From positions 82,353 to 146,352 of the forward strand of contig JAPLOA010000096.1 of assembly GCA_026400835.1 (NCBI GenBank): DNA of 64,000 bases, written 5' to 3'. A program made the translations under genes and the position numbers. Positions 57,269 through 64,000 of the stretch are shown piece after piece. The notes under the pieces were generated by a model. It saw only the letters and a program-made list of their open reading frames with translations, searched no databases and had not been told where the DNA came from. Within the stretch, counting starts at the first letter, position 1, and the number at the start of each line of letters is the position of its first letter. The DNA is from Planctomycetales bacterium (GTDB lineage Bacteria > Planctomycetota > Planctomycetia > Planctomycetales > Planctomycetaceae).

Positions 57269-57673
57269 ATGCCTGACTCGCTTGAACGTAAAGCCAGTGC
57301 CCTCAACGGGCTAATCATAGTCGGCGCCTGTGCGTTGGGAGCCTTTGAGGCAACTCGTCCATGGGGCGTCAGCATTGCGATTTTCATGGGCGCAGGGCTC
57401 ATTTTCTCCGGCTGGGCCAACTTCTGCGGATGGTACCGAATCCTCTCGCCGCGAGGATTAAGTCGGAGTAGCCAGACTGCGTTTTGGATTGGGGGCAGAG
57501 AGGCTCATCTCACGGGGCTGAATGATCAATACAACGCGCAGATCAGCGAGGCCACGAAGCTTGCGAATGAGAGCACCTCGGACGTCGAAAAGAACAAGCA
57601 TCTCGATCAGGTCCATCGCCTTCGCGCTGAGCATCAGATGAAACGTAAAGAATTGGAACACGCGGTCTACTGA
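57269..57673 (+). CDS. small membrane protein with C-terminal coiled coil, unknown function
   Basis: The 134-residue product has two adjacent membrane helices (about 10-27, LNGLIIVGACALGAFEA, and 34-50, GVSIAIFMGAGLIFSGW), followed by about 60 charged residues rich in Glu, Lys and Gln with heptad spacing. These end in HRLRAEHQMKRKELEHAV, a likely coiled coil in the cytoplasm. No family is recognised. It starts at ATG 57269, about 4 bp after a GAAG-type site. A strong terminator follows at 57695. Confidence 0.7.
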   Translation: MPDSLERKASALNGLIIVGACALGAFEATRPWGVSIAIFMGAGLIFSGWANFCGWYRILSPRGLSRSSQTAFWIGGREAHLTGLNDQYNAQISEATKLANESTSDVEKNKHLDQVHRLRAEHQMKRKELEHAVY

Positions 57674-57694
57674 TTGTTTATGGCGACATGAAAC

Positions 57695-57734
57695 AAGCCC
57701 GGGGTCTCTTATCGAAACCCCGGGCTTTTTGTTT
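57695..57734. terminator. strong rho-independent terminator (bidirectional)
   Basis: AAGCCCGGGGT (57695-57705) and ACCCCGGGCTT (57717-57727) make an 11-bp GC-rich stem with an 11-nt loop. The TTTTT of 57726-57730 and a further TTTT (57732-57735) follow on the plus strand. It ends the small membrane gene. The minus strand has only a short A/T flank, so gnd relies more on the second hairpin. Confidence 0.88.
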
Positions 57735-57740
57735 TCGAAT

Positions 57741-57766
57741 GTGAAATTTCAGATTTGAAATCTCAC
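57741..57766. terminator. second hairpin between the membrane gene and gnd
   Basis: GTGAAATTTC (57741-57750) pairs with GAAATCTCAC (57757-57766) with one mismatch around a 6-nt loop. It sits 8 bp after the gnd stop (minus strand). AT-rich blocks of similar type (GATTTC/GAATCT) occur near 22040-22080. Confidence 0.55.
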
Positions 57767-57773
57767 ATCCAGC

Positions 57774-59243
57774 TTACGACAACTTTCGCTCGCGAATCCA
57801 GTCGGTTTGGAATTTTTCGCCACGAGGCTTGTCGGTGCGTTCATAGGTGTGAGCACCGAAGTAGTCTCGCTGAGCTTGCAGCAGATTCGCTGGCAAGCGG
57901 CCTCGGCGATAGCCATCGTAGTAGGTCAGAGCTGAGCTGAAGCCGGGGACAGGCAAGCCGAGCTGGAATGCCGTCGCGACGACTCGGCGCCATGATGGCT
58001 GAGCCTTGTTGATGGCAGTCTTGAAGAAGTCGTCCAGCAGCAGATTTTCCAGGCTTGGGTTCTTGTCGAACGCTTTCTTGATGTCTTCAAGAAACACCGA
58101 GCGAATGATACAGCCGCCTCGCCACAGGTAAGCGATCGGACCGTTCTGCAGTTTCCAGCCGAACTCTTTGGCGGCCGCGTCAAGCTGAACATAACCCTGA
58201 GCATAGCTGCACAGCTTTGAAGCGTAGAGAGCCCACTTCACGTCTTCGATGAACTGCTTCTTGTCGCCAGTGAACTTCGTGTCCGGGCCGGTCAGAACAG
58301 CTTCGGCTCGCACACGAGCGTCCTTCTGAGCGGATAGGCAGCGAGCGAATACTGCTTCGGTGATCAAAGTTGTTGGCACGCCGAGATCCAGAGCATGCTG
58401 GCTCATCCACTTGCCGGTGCCCTTCTGGCCGGCGGTGTCCAGAATCAGGTCGACAAGGTCTTTGCCAGTTTCTTTGTCCTTCACGGTGAAGATGTCACGA
58501 GTGATCTCGATCAGATAGCTTTCGAGTTCGCTTTCGTTCCATTCCTTGAAGACGCGGTACAGTTCTTCGTTCGTCAGGCCGACGCCGTACTTCAGGATGT
58601 AGTAGGCTTCGCAGATCAGCTGCATATCGCCGTACTCGATGCCGTTGTGAACCATCTTCACATAGTGCCCTGCCCCGTCTTCACCGACCCAGTCGCAGCA
58701 TGGGATGTCATTGTTCGGGCCCACTTTCGCGCTGATTTTCTGGAAGATGTCTTTTACAAACGGCCAGGCTTCTTTGTGGCCGCCAGGCATGATGCTTGGT
58801 CCCTTGAGCGCGCCTTCTTCGCCGCCGGAAACGCCCGTGCCGATGAATCGAAATCCTTCGGCGGCCAGTTGCTTACTGCGACGATTGGTGTCGACATAGT
58901 CTGCGTTGCCGCCGTCGATGATGATGTCGCCCTTGGCAAGCAGCGGCTTGAGGTGGTCAATCACAGCGTCAACCGGAGCACCGGCCTTCACCATGATCAT
59001 GACTCGGCGAGGCGACGCGAGGCTGTTGACGAAGGATTCCAGCGTGTCATAGCCCTTGATGCGGTCCGGAGTTCCTGCTTCAACAACTCCCTGAGGCCGA
59101 CTGCCGAGCCCGCTGATGAACTCATGAGTCGTCTCGGTTGTTCGGTTGTAAACACCGACAGAGAACCCCTTGTTGGCCATGTTCATGACCAGGTTTTGTC
59201 CCATAACCGCCAGGCCGATCAGGCCGATATCATGCTTTGACAT
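57774..59243 (-). CDS. gnd: 6-phosphogluconate dehydrogenase, decarboxylating
   Basis: Gnd oxidises 6-phosphogluconate to ribulose 5-phosphate with NADP and releases CO2 in the pentose phosphate pathway. I use ATG 59243 (MSKHDIGLIGLAVMGQN), giving 489 residues. Upstream in-frame codons lie in repeat sequence. Marks are the dinucleotide loop GLAVMG (10-15), the substrate GTGVSGGEEGALKGPSIMPG (about 126-145), and HNGIEYGDMQLICEAY near 185, which includes the substrate-binding residues. The size fits the long dimeric form. The sugar kinase gene lies 120 bp upstream on the same strand with a hairpin repeat between them, so a shared transcript is possible. Confidence 0.95.
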   Translation of the reverse strand: MSKHDIGLIGLAVMGQNLVMNMANKGFSVGVYNRTTETTHEFISGLGSRPQGVVEAGTPDRIKGYDTLESFVNSLASPRRVMIMVKAGAPVDAVIDHLKPLLAKGDIIIDGGNADYVDTNRRSKQLAAEGFRFIGTGVSGGEEGALKGPSIMPGGHKEAWPFVKDIFQKISAKVGPNNDIPCCDWVGEDGAGHYVKMVHNGIEYGDMQLICEAYYILKYGVGLTNEELYRVFKEWNESELESYLIEITRDIFTVKDKETGKDLVDLILDTAGQKGTGKWMSQHALDLGVPTTLITEAVFARCLSAQKDARVRAEAVLTGPDTKFTGDKKQFIEDVKWALYASKLCSYAQGYVQLDAAAKEFGWKLQNGPIAYLWRGGCIIRSVFLEDIKKAFDKNPSLENLLLDDFFKTAINKAQPSWRRVVATAFQLGLPVPGFSSALTYYDGYRRGRLPANLLQAQRDYFGAHTYERTDKPRGEKFQTDWIRERKLS

Positions 59244-59275
59244 AGTCTCAGTTCGTTTCAATGAGGAGAATTCAG

Positions 59276-59355
59276 GAACCGCAAAGGCGCGAATGACGCC
59301 AAGCATTTCGGAACAACGGTCTATTGCCTTGGCGCTCCTGGCGCCTTGGCGGTTC
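59276..59355. repeat. imperfect palindromic repeat between the sugar kinase and gnd
   Basis: The left arm 59276-59303 (GAACCGCAAAGGCGCGAATG-ACGCCAAG) and the right arm 59328-59355 (CTTGGCGCTCCTGGCGCCTT-GGCGGTTC) are near reverse complements over 28 bp with only a few mismatches, around a 24-nt spacer. Elements of the type GCCAAGGCGCC are common between planctomycete genes. It would be transcribed if the kinase and gnd form an operon. Confidence 0.7.
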
Positions 59356-59363
59356 AATTTGCT

Positions 59364-60437
59364 CTATCGCTGAACGCGTGCCGATCCGCCGGAGGCGACA
59401 GCTTCCACCTGGCTGATAGTCGCCATCGTTGTGTCGCCCGGGAATGTCGTCAGCAGTGCTCCGTGAGCCCAGCCGAGATTCAGAGCTGTCTGTGGATCTT
59501 TGCCATTCAGCAAACCATAGAACAGACCAGACGCAAAGCCGTCGCCGCCACCGATGCGGTCGATGACGTCCAGTTCGATCGTCTTGGCCTGATAGGTCTT
59601 GCCTTCCAGCCACAGGACCGCGCTCCAGGAGTGACGGTTAGTCGAGTGAACTTCTCGCAGAGTCGTTGCAACAGCCTTCACGTTTGGAAGCTTCTTAGCA
59701 ACTTCTTCCATCATGCCAAAGAATGCGCCTGGATCGAGCTTGCCATGAGCTTCCACATCCTGACCCTTCAGGCCGAGCCCCTTCTGGAGGTCCTCTTCGT
59801 TGCCGACAAGCACGTCGACATGCTCAACGATGCGGTTCAGAGTTTCCTGAGCCTTATCCAGGCCACCGCTGATCTGCCACAGCTTGGCGCGATAGTTCAG
59901 GTCGAACGAGGTGACAGCACCAGCGGCCTTGGCGGCCTTCATGCCTTCGATGATGACTTCTGGAGTGGTTGGTGACAGAGCAGCGAAGATCCCGCCGCTG
60001 TGGAACCAGCGAACTCCGCCAGCGAAGATTTCGCTCCAGTTCAGGTCACCGGCCTTCAACATGCCGGCCGCTTCATTGCTGCGATTGTAGAACACGATCG
60101 GTCCGCGAACGCCGTGTCCCTGATCGCTATAAACGGTCGCCATGTTTGGTCCACGGACGCCATCGTGCTTGAACATCTTGTAGAACGGCTTCACGCCCAT
60201 CGCGCGAACGCGTTCGTTGATGAGATCGCCGATCGGATAATCAACCATCGCGGTTGCGATGCCGGTCTTGAGCTGAAAGCAGTCCGCCAGATTCGCTGCA
60301 CAGTTGAATTCACCGCCGCTGACGTGAACGTCGAAGTTCGTTGCTTTGCGGAACGGAATAATGCCTGGATCGAGCCGATGAATCAGAGCACCGAGTGAAA
60401 CGAAATCCATAGCACCAGACTTGGGTACATTCAGCAT
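59364..60437 (-). CDS. PfkB-family sugar kinase (2-keto-3-deoxygluconate kinase-like)
   Basis: The 357-residue protein belongs to the ribokinase/PfkB family. It has the N-terminal substrate motif SGGEFNCAANLADCF near 40-54, and FDLNYRAKLW and NEEDLQKGLG mid-protein. The C-terminal signature DRIGGGDGFASGLFYGL carries the catalytic Asp of the GxGD-type anion hole. In sequence it looks closest to KDG kinases, which phosphorylate 2-keto-3-deoxygluconate. A fructokinase role cannot be excluded. It is upstream of gnd on the same strand, consistent with sugar-acid catabolism. The gene is preceded by a 476-bp divergent gap. Confidence 0.85.
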   Translation of the reverse strand: MLNVPKSGAMDFVSLGALIHRLDPGIIPFRKATNFDVHVSGGEFNCAANLADCFQLKTGIATAMVDYPIGDLINERVRAMGVKPFYKMFKHDGVRGPNMATVYSDQGHGVRGPIVFYNRSNEAAGMLKAGDLNWSEIFAGGVRWFHSGGIFAALSPTTPEVIIEGMKAAKAAGAVTSFDLNYRAKLWQISGGLDKAQETLNRIVEHVDVLVGNEEDLQKGLGLKGQDVEAHGKLDPGAFFGMMEEVAKKLPNVKAVATTLREVHSTNRHSWSAVLWLEGKTYQAKTIELDVIDRIGGGDGFASGLFYGLLNGKDPQTALNLGWAHGALLTTFPGDTTMATISQVEAVASGGSARVQR

Positions 60438-60498
60438 TGAACAAATCCTTTGGGACCCCCGCAGCGAACGGCCGCAGGCTTGATGAAAAGACGGGAGA

Positions 60499-60681
60499 TT
60501 ATCGGCCTTTGGCCTGTTTAACTTGAACTAGCCGCTTGACAGGCGTTTTTTCGCCGGATTGGCCGCGTATCGTAAGAGGTTCCCGAGCGGATTTCAAAAC
60601 AAGTTCTTTTCCCTGTGGTTTCATTCCCATTCGAGCCACTGTAGACCGAACTGTCCCCATGTTGGCAGTGTTAGCGTTCAT
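60499..60681 (-). CDS. doubtful small basic protein upstream of the sugar kinase
   Basis: A 60-residue frame, rich in Lys, Arg and Thr, starts at ATG 60681 and ends 61 bp before the kinase start on the same strand. It resembles no family I know, and the codon pattern does not clearly support coding. It may be a chance frame. Confidence 0.25.
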   Translation of the reverse strand: MNANTANMGTVRSTVARMGMKPQGKELVLKSAREPLTIRGQSGEKTPVKRLVQVKQAKGR

Positions 60682-60685
60682 CTGT

Positions 60686-60731
60686 CAAAGTCGCGTGTTT
60701 TTTGGGGACCGCGCATGGCGACTTTGTCCCC
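60686..60731. promoter_or_regulatory. possible H-type pseudoknot in the divergent gap
   Basis: CAAAGTCGC (60686-60694) is the exact reverse complement of GCGACTTTG (60718-60726). Inside its loop, GGGGA (60704-60708) is complementary to TCCCC (60727-60731), which directly follows the first stem. The two stems together have the topology of an H-type pseudoknot. No known riboswitch was recognised. Confidence 0.35.
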
Positions 60732-60913
60732 CGTTTTCGCGTTTCGTCGGCAGGCGGCGTGCAAGTGTGTCGATCTGAGACAAATCGACCTCCGGGGGCC
60801 GACCTGTCCCAGGTCGCCGGTTGCTGCCCATGGTTTCATGATTTCCGGGAGCCGGAACAGTTTCCTAGACTGCACGGATCCAATGCTCAAGTTGTCAACT
60901 TTGGACCACCACG

Positions 60914-61981
60914 ATGCAAAGAATCCTGCTGCTACAAACGATTTTGCTGATCACGTCCTCGCCCCTGTACGCTCAATCACCGGCGGCTAAGTTGCCCCCT
61001 GCACCGGAACCCACGGTGCATCCGCTGATCTCCCGAATTGCATTCGGGTCCTGCCAGACTCAGGACGAGCCTCTGCCGATCCTGCGGACGGTGCTGGAAT
61101 GGGAACCCGAGTTGTTCATCTATCTTGGCGATAACATCTACGGCGATACCAACGACATGGCGGTGCTCGAAGCGAGGTACGCGAAGATGGGCACGAAGAA
61201 AGATTTCGCTGCTCTGCGAGCTAATGTTCCCACAATCGCCACATGGGATGATCATGATTATGGAGCCAATGACGCTGGGAAAGATTATCCGTTTCGAAAG
61301 GAGTCGAAAGACATCTTCCTGAAGTTCTGGAACGAGCCCAATCCCAGCCCGCGTCGCGAAAGAGATGGCATCTACGCGAGTTACCGATTCGAAGACAAGT
61401 CAGTCGGCAAGACTTTGCAGATCATTCTGCTGGACACTCGCTCTTTTCGAGATCCTCCGCTTGTCTCGCCGCTCACGTCATGGAAGAACGACTATCTACC
61501 TGACACAGATCCCACCAAAACGATTCTTGGTGATGTGCAGTGGAAGTGGCTGGAAGAGCGCCTAAAGGAACCCGCGGATCTTCGCATCATCGGCAGCAGC
61601 ATTCAGTTTTCCCACGAGTACAACGGTTGGGAATCATGGACCAACTTTCCTCGCGAGCTGTTGAAGATGGTCGATCTGATCAAGTCAACAAAAGCCAACG
61701 GAGTCGTCTTCATCAGCGGCGATGTGCATTGGGGCGAACTGTCTGTGCTGCGTCCGAAGGATTGCTATCCCATCTATGATCTCACCGCGAGCGGACTCAA
61801 TCGCGACTGGGACATCGTCGAACCCAACCGCAACCGAGTCGGCGAAGCGTGTTCCGATTTCCACTTCGGAATGCTCGACATCAACTGGTCCGGCAATCCT
61901 TCCATCACCTTCCGCATCCACGACATGACCGGCCGGGCTCGAGTGCGAAAGTCGGTGAAATTGAGTGAGTTGAAGCACTGA
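60914..61981 (+). CDS. PhoD-like alkaline phosphatase / phosphodiesterase, secreted
   Basis: The 355-residue protein has a Sec signal peptide (about 1-21, SPLYAQS) and the PhoD-type metallophosphatase fold: FGSCQTQDEPL, YLGDNIYGDTND (Asp73 metal region), TWDDHDYGAND (about 111-121), IGSSIQFSHEYNGWE and the metal-binding VVFISGDVHWGELSV. PhoD enzymes use calcium and iron to hydrolyse phosphomono- or diesters, giving phosphate under starvation. It lacks the Tat signal and the N-terminal domain of Bacillus PhoD. Lone short members of this group are common in Planctomycetes. The gene is divergent from the sugar kinase and is followed 104 bp later by hicB. Confidence 0.9.
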   Translation: MQRILLLQTILLITSSPLYAQSPAAKLPPAPEPTVHPLISRIAFGSCQTQDEPLPILRTVLEWEPELFIYLGDNIYGDTNDMAVLEARYAKMGTKKDFAALRANVPTIATWDDHDYGANDAGKDYPFRKESKDIFLKFWNEPNPSPRRERDGIYASYRFEDKSVGKTLQIILLDTRSFRDPPLVSPLTSWKNDYLPDTDPTKTILGDVQWKWLEERLKEPADLRIIGSSIQFSHEYNGWESWTNFPRELLKMVDLIKSTKANGVVFISGDVHWGELSVLRPKDCYPIYDLTASGLNRDWDIVEPNRNRVGEACSDFHFGMLDINWSGNPSITFRIHDMTGRARVRKSVKLSELKH

Positions 61982-62085
61982 TTTGCTACAATCTCCCGGC
62001 GAAGAATGTAATTCTTTTCGACCAGGCGCAGTTCGTTTGTTACTGGACTGTCTGGCTCTCCCCATTCATGCTGGGATGAATCCTG

Positions 62086-62319
62086 ATGCGAGAATATGAA
62101 GTTCTGTACGAGACAATTGAAGATGGGTGGATCATGGCAACGGTCCCTGATCTGCCTGGCGCAGTGACTCAGGGAGAGAACATGGACGAGGCAAGGTCGA
62201 ATATTCGTGAAGTCATTGAATTGCTTCTCGGGAGCTATCGCGAGCAAGCCTTCCAGCATGCCTCGCCAGGCGTCGTCAGAGAGATGGTGACTGTTGATGG
62301 CAACCCAAGTGCGACTTGA
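62086..62319 (+). CDS. hicB: HicB-family antitoxin-like protein
   Basis: The 77-residue protein has the HicB partial RNase H fold: YEVLYETIEDGWIMATVPDL, then PGAVTQGENMDEARSNIREV. HicB is the antitoxin that binds and neutralises the HicA mRNA interferase and usually represses its own operon. No C-terminal DNA-binding domain (RHH or HTH) is visible, so it belongs to the short type. It is followed 2 bp later by the hicA reading frame, which has a stop at codon 3. If HicA is not made, HicB would be an orphan antitoxin. Confidence 0.85.
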   Translation: MREYEVLYETIEDGWIMATVPDLPGAVTQGENMDEARSNIREVIELLLGSYREQAFQHASPGVVREMVTVDGNPSAT

Positions 62320-62321
62320 AT

Positions 62322-62507
62322 ATGAAGTGAGTCGATCTGATACGCCATTTGACAATCCACAATTGTGTCCTGGATGGTGAAGGCGCGAACCACACGATCT
62401 ATCGCAATCTCGCGAACGGACGCTGTACGGCGGTGCCACGTCATCGCGAGATCAAGGAAACATTGGTTCGAGCGATCTGCGGGCAACTCGGCATTCCGCG
62501 GCCGTGA
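62322..62507 (+). pseudogene. hicA: hicA toxin frame interrupted by TGA at codon 3
   Basis: Read from ATG 62322 the frame is ATG AAG TGA, and then continues uninterrupted to a natural stop at 62505-62507. The downstream 58 residues are a full HicA: DLIRHLTIHNCVLDGEGANH (including the catalytic His at the GxxH site), then TIYRNLANGRCTAVPRHREI and an end at GQLGIPRP. HicA toxins normally open MKxxDLIxxL, so the third codon is the only change. It could be CGA mutated to TGA. No alternative ATG or GTG in frame precedes the conserved part; a TTG at 62349 would lose the first helix. It is probably a silenced toxin, or a sequence error. Confidence 0.7.
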
Positions 62508-62555
62508 TTTGCCGAGATACATATCCCACATTGTGCCATTAGTTGGCTGGCAGTT

Positions 62556-63176
62556 ATGTCGCAGTCCAAAAGCTATGTTAACACTGACCTTCCGGCCAAA
62601 CACTCTGCCTTCAAACGCGGTGATGTGCTCATCTTTGTTGTGTTTCCGACCCTGTTGATTCTTGGCTTCCTGCTCTTTCTATGGTGGCGGAAAACGTCTG
62701 CCGATCCGAACCTGCGATTAGTGGCTCAAGTGACGGATGACATCTCCGTGGAACTCGTAGCCGTGGCGAGCCAGAACCAAGCCAACGGCGGGCCAACGAT
62801 GTGGTGGAAGCCAAATGGCCTTTCCGCGTCAGAAGTGAAAGAAAAGGCTGCAGGAAAAACCTTTGGAAGTAGTGACCCTCATTTTCATTTTCTTTACCAC
62901 TTTAAAGATCAACGACCTGGAAAAAACGCAGTGTTGACAGGCGCAGGAGGATCTGGGGGCATCTCTTCGGAAACTGGCGATAGCAGCAGCGGCAAGCAAA
63001 TCATCGTATTCACCAATGCAAAGCCCGATTTCTGGAAATCAGTCAACGCGGGGGTACGAATCTCGACCGAAGGCGATCAATACGTCGGGGAGCTGACTCC
63101 GGGAAACGCAAAACTATCCACGCTGGTGGGAGGTCGTGCGGCGACAATCGAGGAGTTCAAAGGGAAAACCAACTGA
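62556..63176 (+). CDS. membrane-anchored protein of unknown function
   Basis: The 206-residue product has one membrane helix (about 24-44, VLIFVVFPTLLILGFLLFLW) followed by an extracytoplasmic domain, rich in Gly, Ser, Lys and Asp, with no recognised fold. WWKPNGLSASEVKEKAAGKT and HFHFLYHFKDQRPGKN look like structured parts. It is not of any family I can name. It starts at ATG 62556, 49 bp after hicA. It may be in the HicBA operon by position, but no link is obvious. Confidence 0.72.
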   Translation: MSQSKSYVNTDLPAKHSAFKRGDVLIFVVFPTLLILGFLLFLWWRKTSADPNLRLVAQVTDDISVELVAVASQNQANGGPTMWWKPNGLSASEVKEKAAGKTFGSSDPHFHFLYHFKDQRPGKNAVLTGAGGSGGISSETGDSSSGKQIIVFTNAKPDFWKSVNAGVRISTEGDQYVGELTPGNAKLSTLVGGRAATIEEFKGKTN

Positions 63177-63549
63177 CGGGAGAGCGTCTGCACCGGCTTC
63201 ACGGCTTTCGCGTTGCGTTCGAAACTTTCGCCGAACAAAGTAATTGACAAACCTTATTGCCTTAAATAGGATCCCCATTGGGACTTATCTCACTTGGCCC
63301 CTTGGCCCCTTGGCCCCTTGGCCCCTTGGCCCCTTGGCCCCTTGGCCCCTTGGCCCCTTGGCCCCTGTTTTGTCTGGTCACAATACAATCGATACACATG
63401 GCTGCTGAGTAGCCGTGAGAAGATATCGCCGACTGCATTTGATGGATTCTTGTAATGCAGCCGATGAAAACCAGGCTGCAACCTGGAGCAATCTCTGCTG
63501 CCTGTTTGATATTCGGTTCATCCCTGTTCCCGCGTTGAGCAAGGGGCTG
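63177..63549. other. intergenic region with tandem repeat
   Basis: This 373-bp gap contains the 8-bp tandem repeat at 63294-63365 (listed separately). I recognise nothing else in it. Confidence 0.5.
63294..63365. repeat. perfect 8-bp tandem repeat (TTGGCCCC) x 9
   Basis: Nine uninterrupted copies of TTGGCCCC run from 63294 to 63365 with no mismatch. Each unit contains a GGCC palindrome. The block lies between two genes. Because 8 is not a multiple of 3, reading through it cycles frames; an 8-residue pattern (GPRGQGAK) would appear in any open frame, which is no evidence of coding. The copy number probably varies between strains. Confidence 0.9.
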
Positions 63550-63954
63550 ATGATGGTGACTTTACGAATCGTATTTGCACTACTGTTTTCTGGTGTCATG
63601 GCGATGCGTTCGGCGACTGCGCAGGAGGTTCCGTCTCTTGAAGATATCCTGGCAGAGCAGGACAAATGGCTGGCTCAGTTCGCCTCAATCCGGGTACGCT
63701 GGCGTGATTGGCATCGAGTGGACGTCATGGAGTATCACCCGACAGTTCCGCGTGACGCCACGCTGGAAAATTCACCGATGTATTCGCAGCATGAATTCTG
63801 CTGGGCTGATACAGGATGCTTGAGCCACGACACCATTCATATGACTGGCGGTAAACCAGACAGGGCAATCGCATGTCGGCGTTGGCCTTTCGGCTTTAGT
63901 TTTGCATTGAGACATCATTCGTCAAGCGGCAAATTGGATTGCCGTGGTTTGTGA
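63550..63954 (+). CDS. secreted protein of unknown family, apparently truncated or frameshifted
   Basis: The 134-residue frame from ATG 63550 has a signal peptide (about 1-24, ending ATAQE) and then a well-formed start: SLEDILAEQDKWLAQFASIR, then VRWRDWHR and PMYSQHEFCWADTGCL. After about residue 103 the sequence becomes Arg/Cys/His-rich and no longer looks coding. In another frame 63915-63995 reads as QIGLPWFVSAGWSLSHEG. This suggests a frameshift or gene decay, or an ordinary short gene. The family is unknown to me. After the TGA at 63952 the same frame continues to the window edge. Confidence 0.5.
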   Translation: MMVTLRIVFALLFSGVMAMRSATAQEVPSLEDILAEQDKWLAQFASIRVRWRDWHRVDVMEYHPTVPRDATLENSPMYSQHEFCWADTGCLSHDTIHMTGGKPDRAIACRRWPFGFSFALRHHSSSGKLDCRGL

Positions 63955-64000
63955 GTGCGGGATGGAGTCTCAGTCATGAAGGCCAACGGATACTTTGAAT

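Larger units (their letters stand above)
60438..60913. other. divergent intergenic region, contains a possible pseudoknot and a doubtful small gene
   Basis: This 476-bp gap lies between the sugar kinase and PhoD genes. It contains nested complementary segments at 60686-60731 (listed separately). Short CTGTCCC-type motifs recur near 60650, 60726 and 60806. A 60-codon minus-strand frame at 60499-60681 is listed separately. Confidence 0.5.

Noticed and set aside
58395..59240. A 281-codon frame antisense to gnd
   Set aside because: Gnd on the other strand is certain. The product here has no known domain.
62322..62507. Selenocysteine or UGA recoding for the hicA TGA
   Set aside because: The stop is at codon 3, HicA has no selenocysteine position, and no SECIS-like hairpin is evident; a mutation is simpler.
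63290..63481. A minus-strand frame with GPRGQGAK repeats, collagen-like
   Set aside because: It is only the 8-bp tandem repeat read in a cycling frame; no start site or other domain supports a protein.

Overview
This 64-kb window comes from a planctomycete (Planctomycetota, probably class Planctomycetia). The sequence shows that lineage's hallmark families: two DUF1501 secreted proteins, a DUF1549/DUF1553 protein with a cytochrome-like motif, a DUF1587/1592/1588-type CxxCH protein, a DUF1559 pseudopilin, a MoxR-DUF58-BatA locus, and an AroD-AroE fusion. Base composition is moderately GC-rich and even. I see no rRNA, tRNA, CRISPR array, prophage or intact transposon, so this looks like core chromosome.

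Layout. 1-2.5 kb: start of ruvC, ispF (minus), then a lipoprotein and trmL (plus). 2.6-10.5 kb: a minus-strand block with a large DUF1592-family protein, a long prepilin peptidase, aroK, the aroDE fusion and a YhaM-type exoribonuclease. 11-14 kb: proS facing a secreted TIM-barrel protein across a gap that holds two palindromes. 14.5-25.5 kb: a plus-strand run of moxR, DUF58, an unrecognised 900-residue POTRA-like protein and a BatA protein, then a sugar isomerase, pabB and a NagD-like phosphatase behind a sigma-54-like promoter. 25.8-27.2 kb: an orphan DUF1501 gene.

27.8-32.9 kb: a TPR protein, a TolQ/ExbB channel and a GT2 glycosyltransferase, tightly linked. 32.9-42.3 kb: a terpene-cyclase-fold secreted protein, a DUF1559 pseudopilin, YceI, a membrane protein, a PQQ-propeller protein, an MFS-spermidine synthase fusion and a tiny CsrA-like protein. 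42.9-49.7 kb: an M3 oligopeptidase, SthA, a Uma2 nuclease, a SNF2 helicase and an unknown partner. 50.1-54.8 kb: PSD1-type protein, DUF1501 and a PPC-domain protein in one operon. 55-64 kb: a UvrD helicase, a small membrane protein, gnd, a KDG-type sugar kinase, a PhoD-like phosphatase, a HicBA module whose hicA carries an in-frame stop, a membrane protein, a perfect 8-bp tandem repeat and an incomplete secreted protein.

Pathway links. AroDE and AroK supply three consecutive shikimate steps, and PabB draws on the resulting chorismate. Gnd and SthA both handle NADPH, and the sugar kinase beside gnd suggests sugar-acid catabolism. The TPR/TolQ and MoxR/BatA clusters both concern the cell envelope. 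Intergenic gaps repeatedly carry long imperfect palindromes, mostly between convergent genes or ahead of operons. No single spectacular new system is evident. The best leads are the 900-residue protein in the MoxR operon, the CsrA-like mini-protein, the ExbB gene without an ExbD, the broken hicA, and the palindromic intergenic elements.
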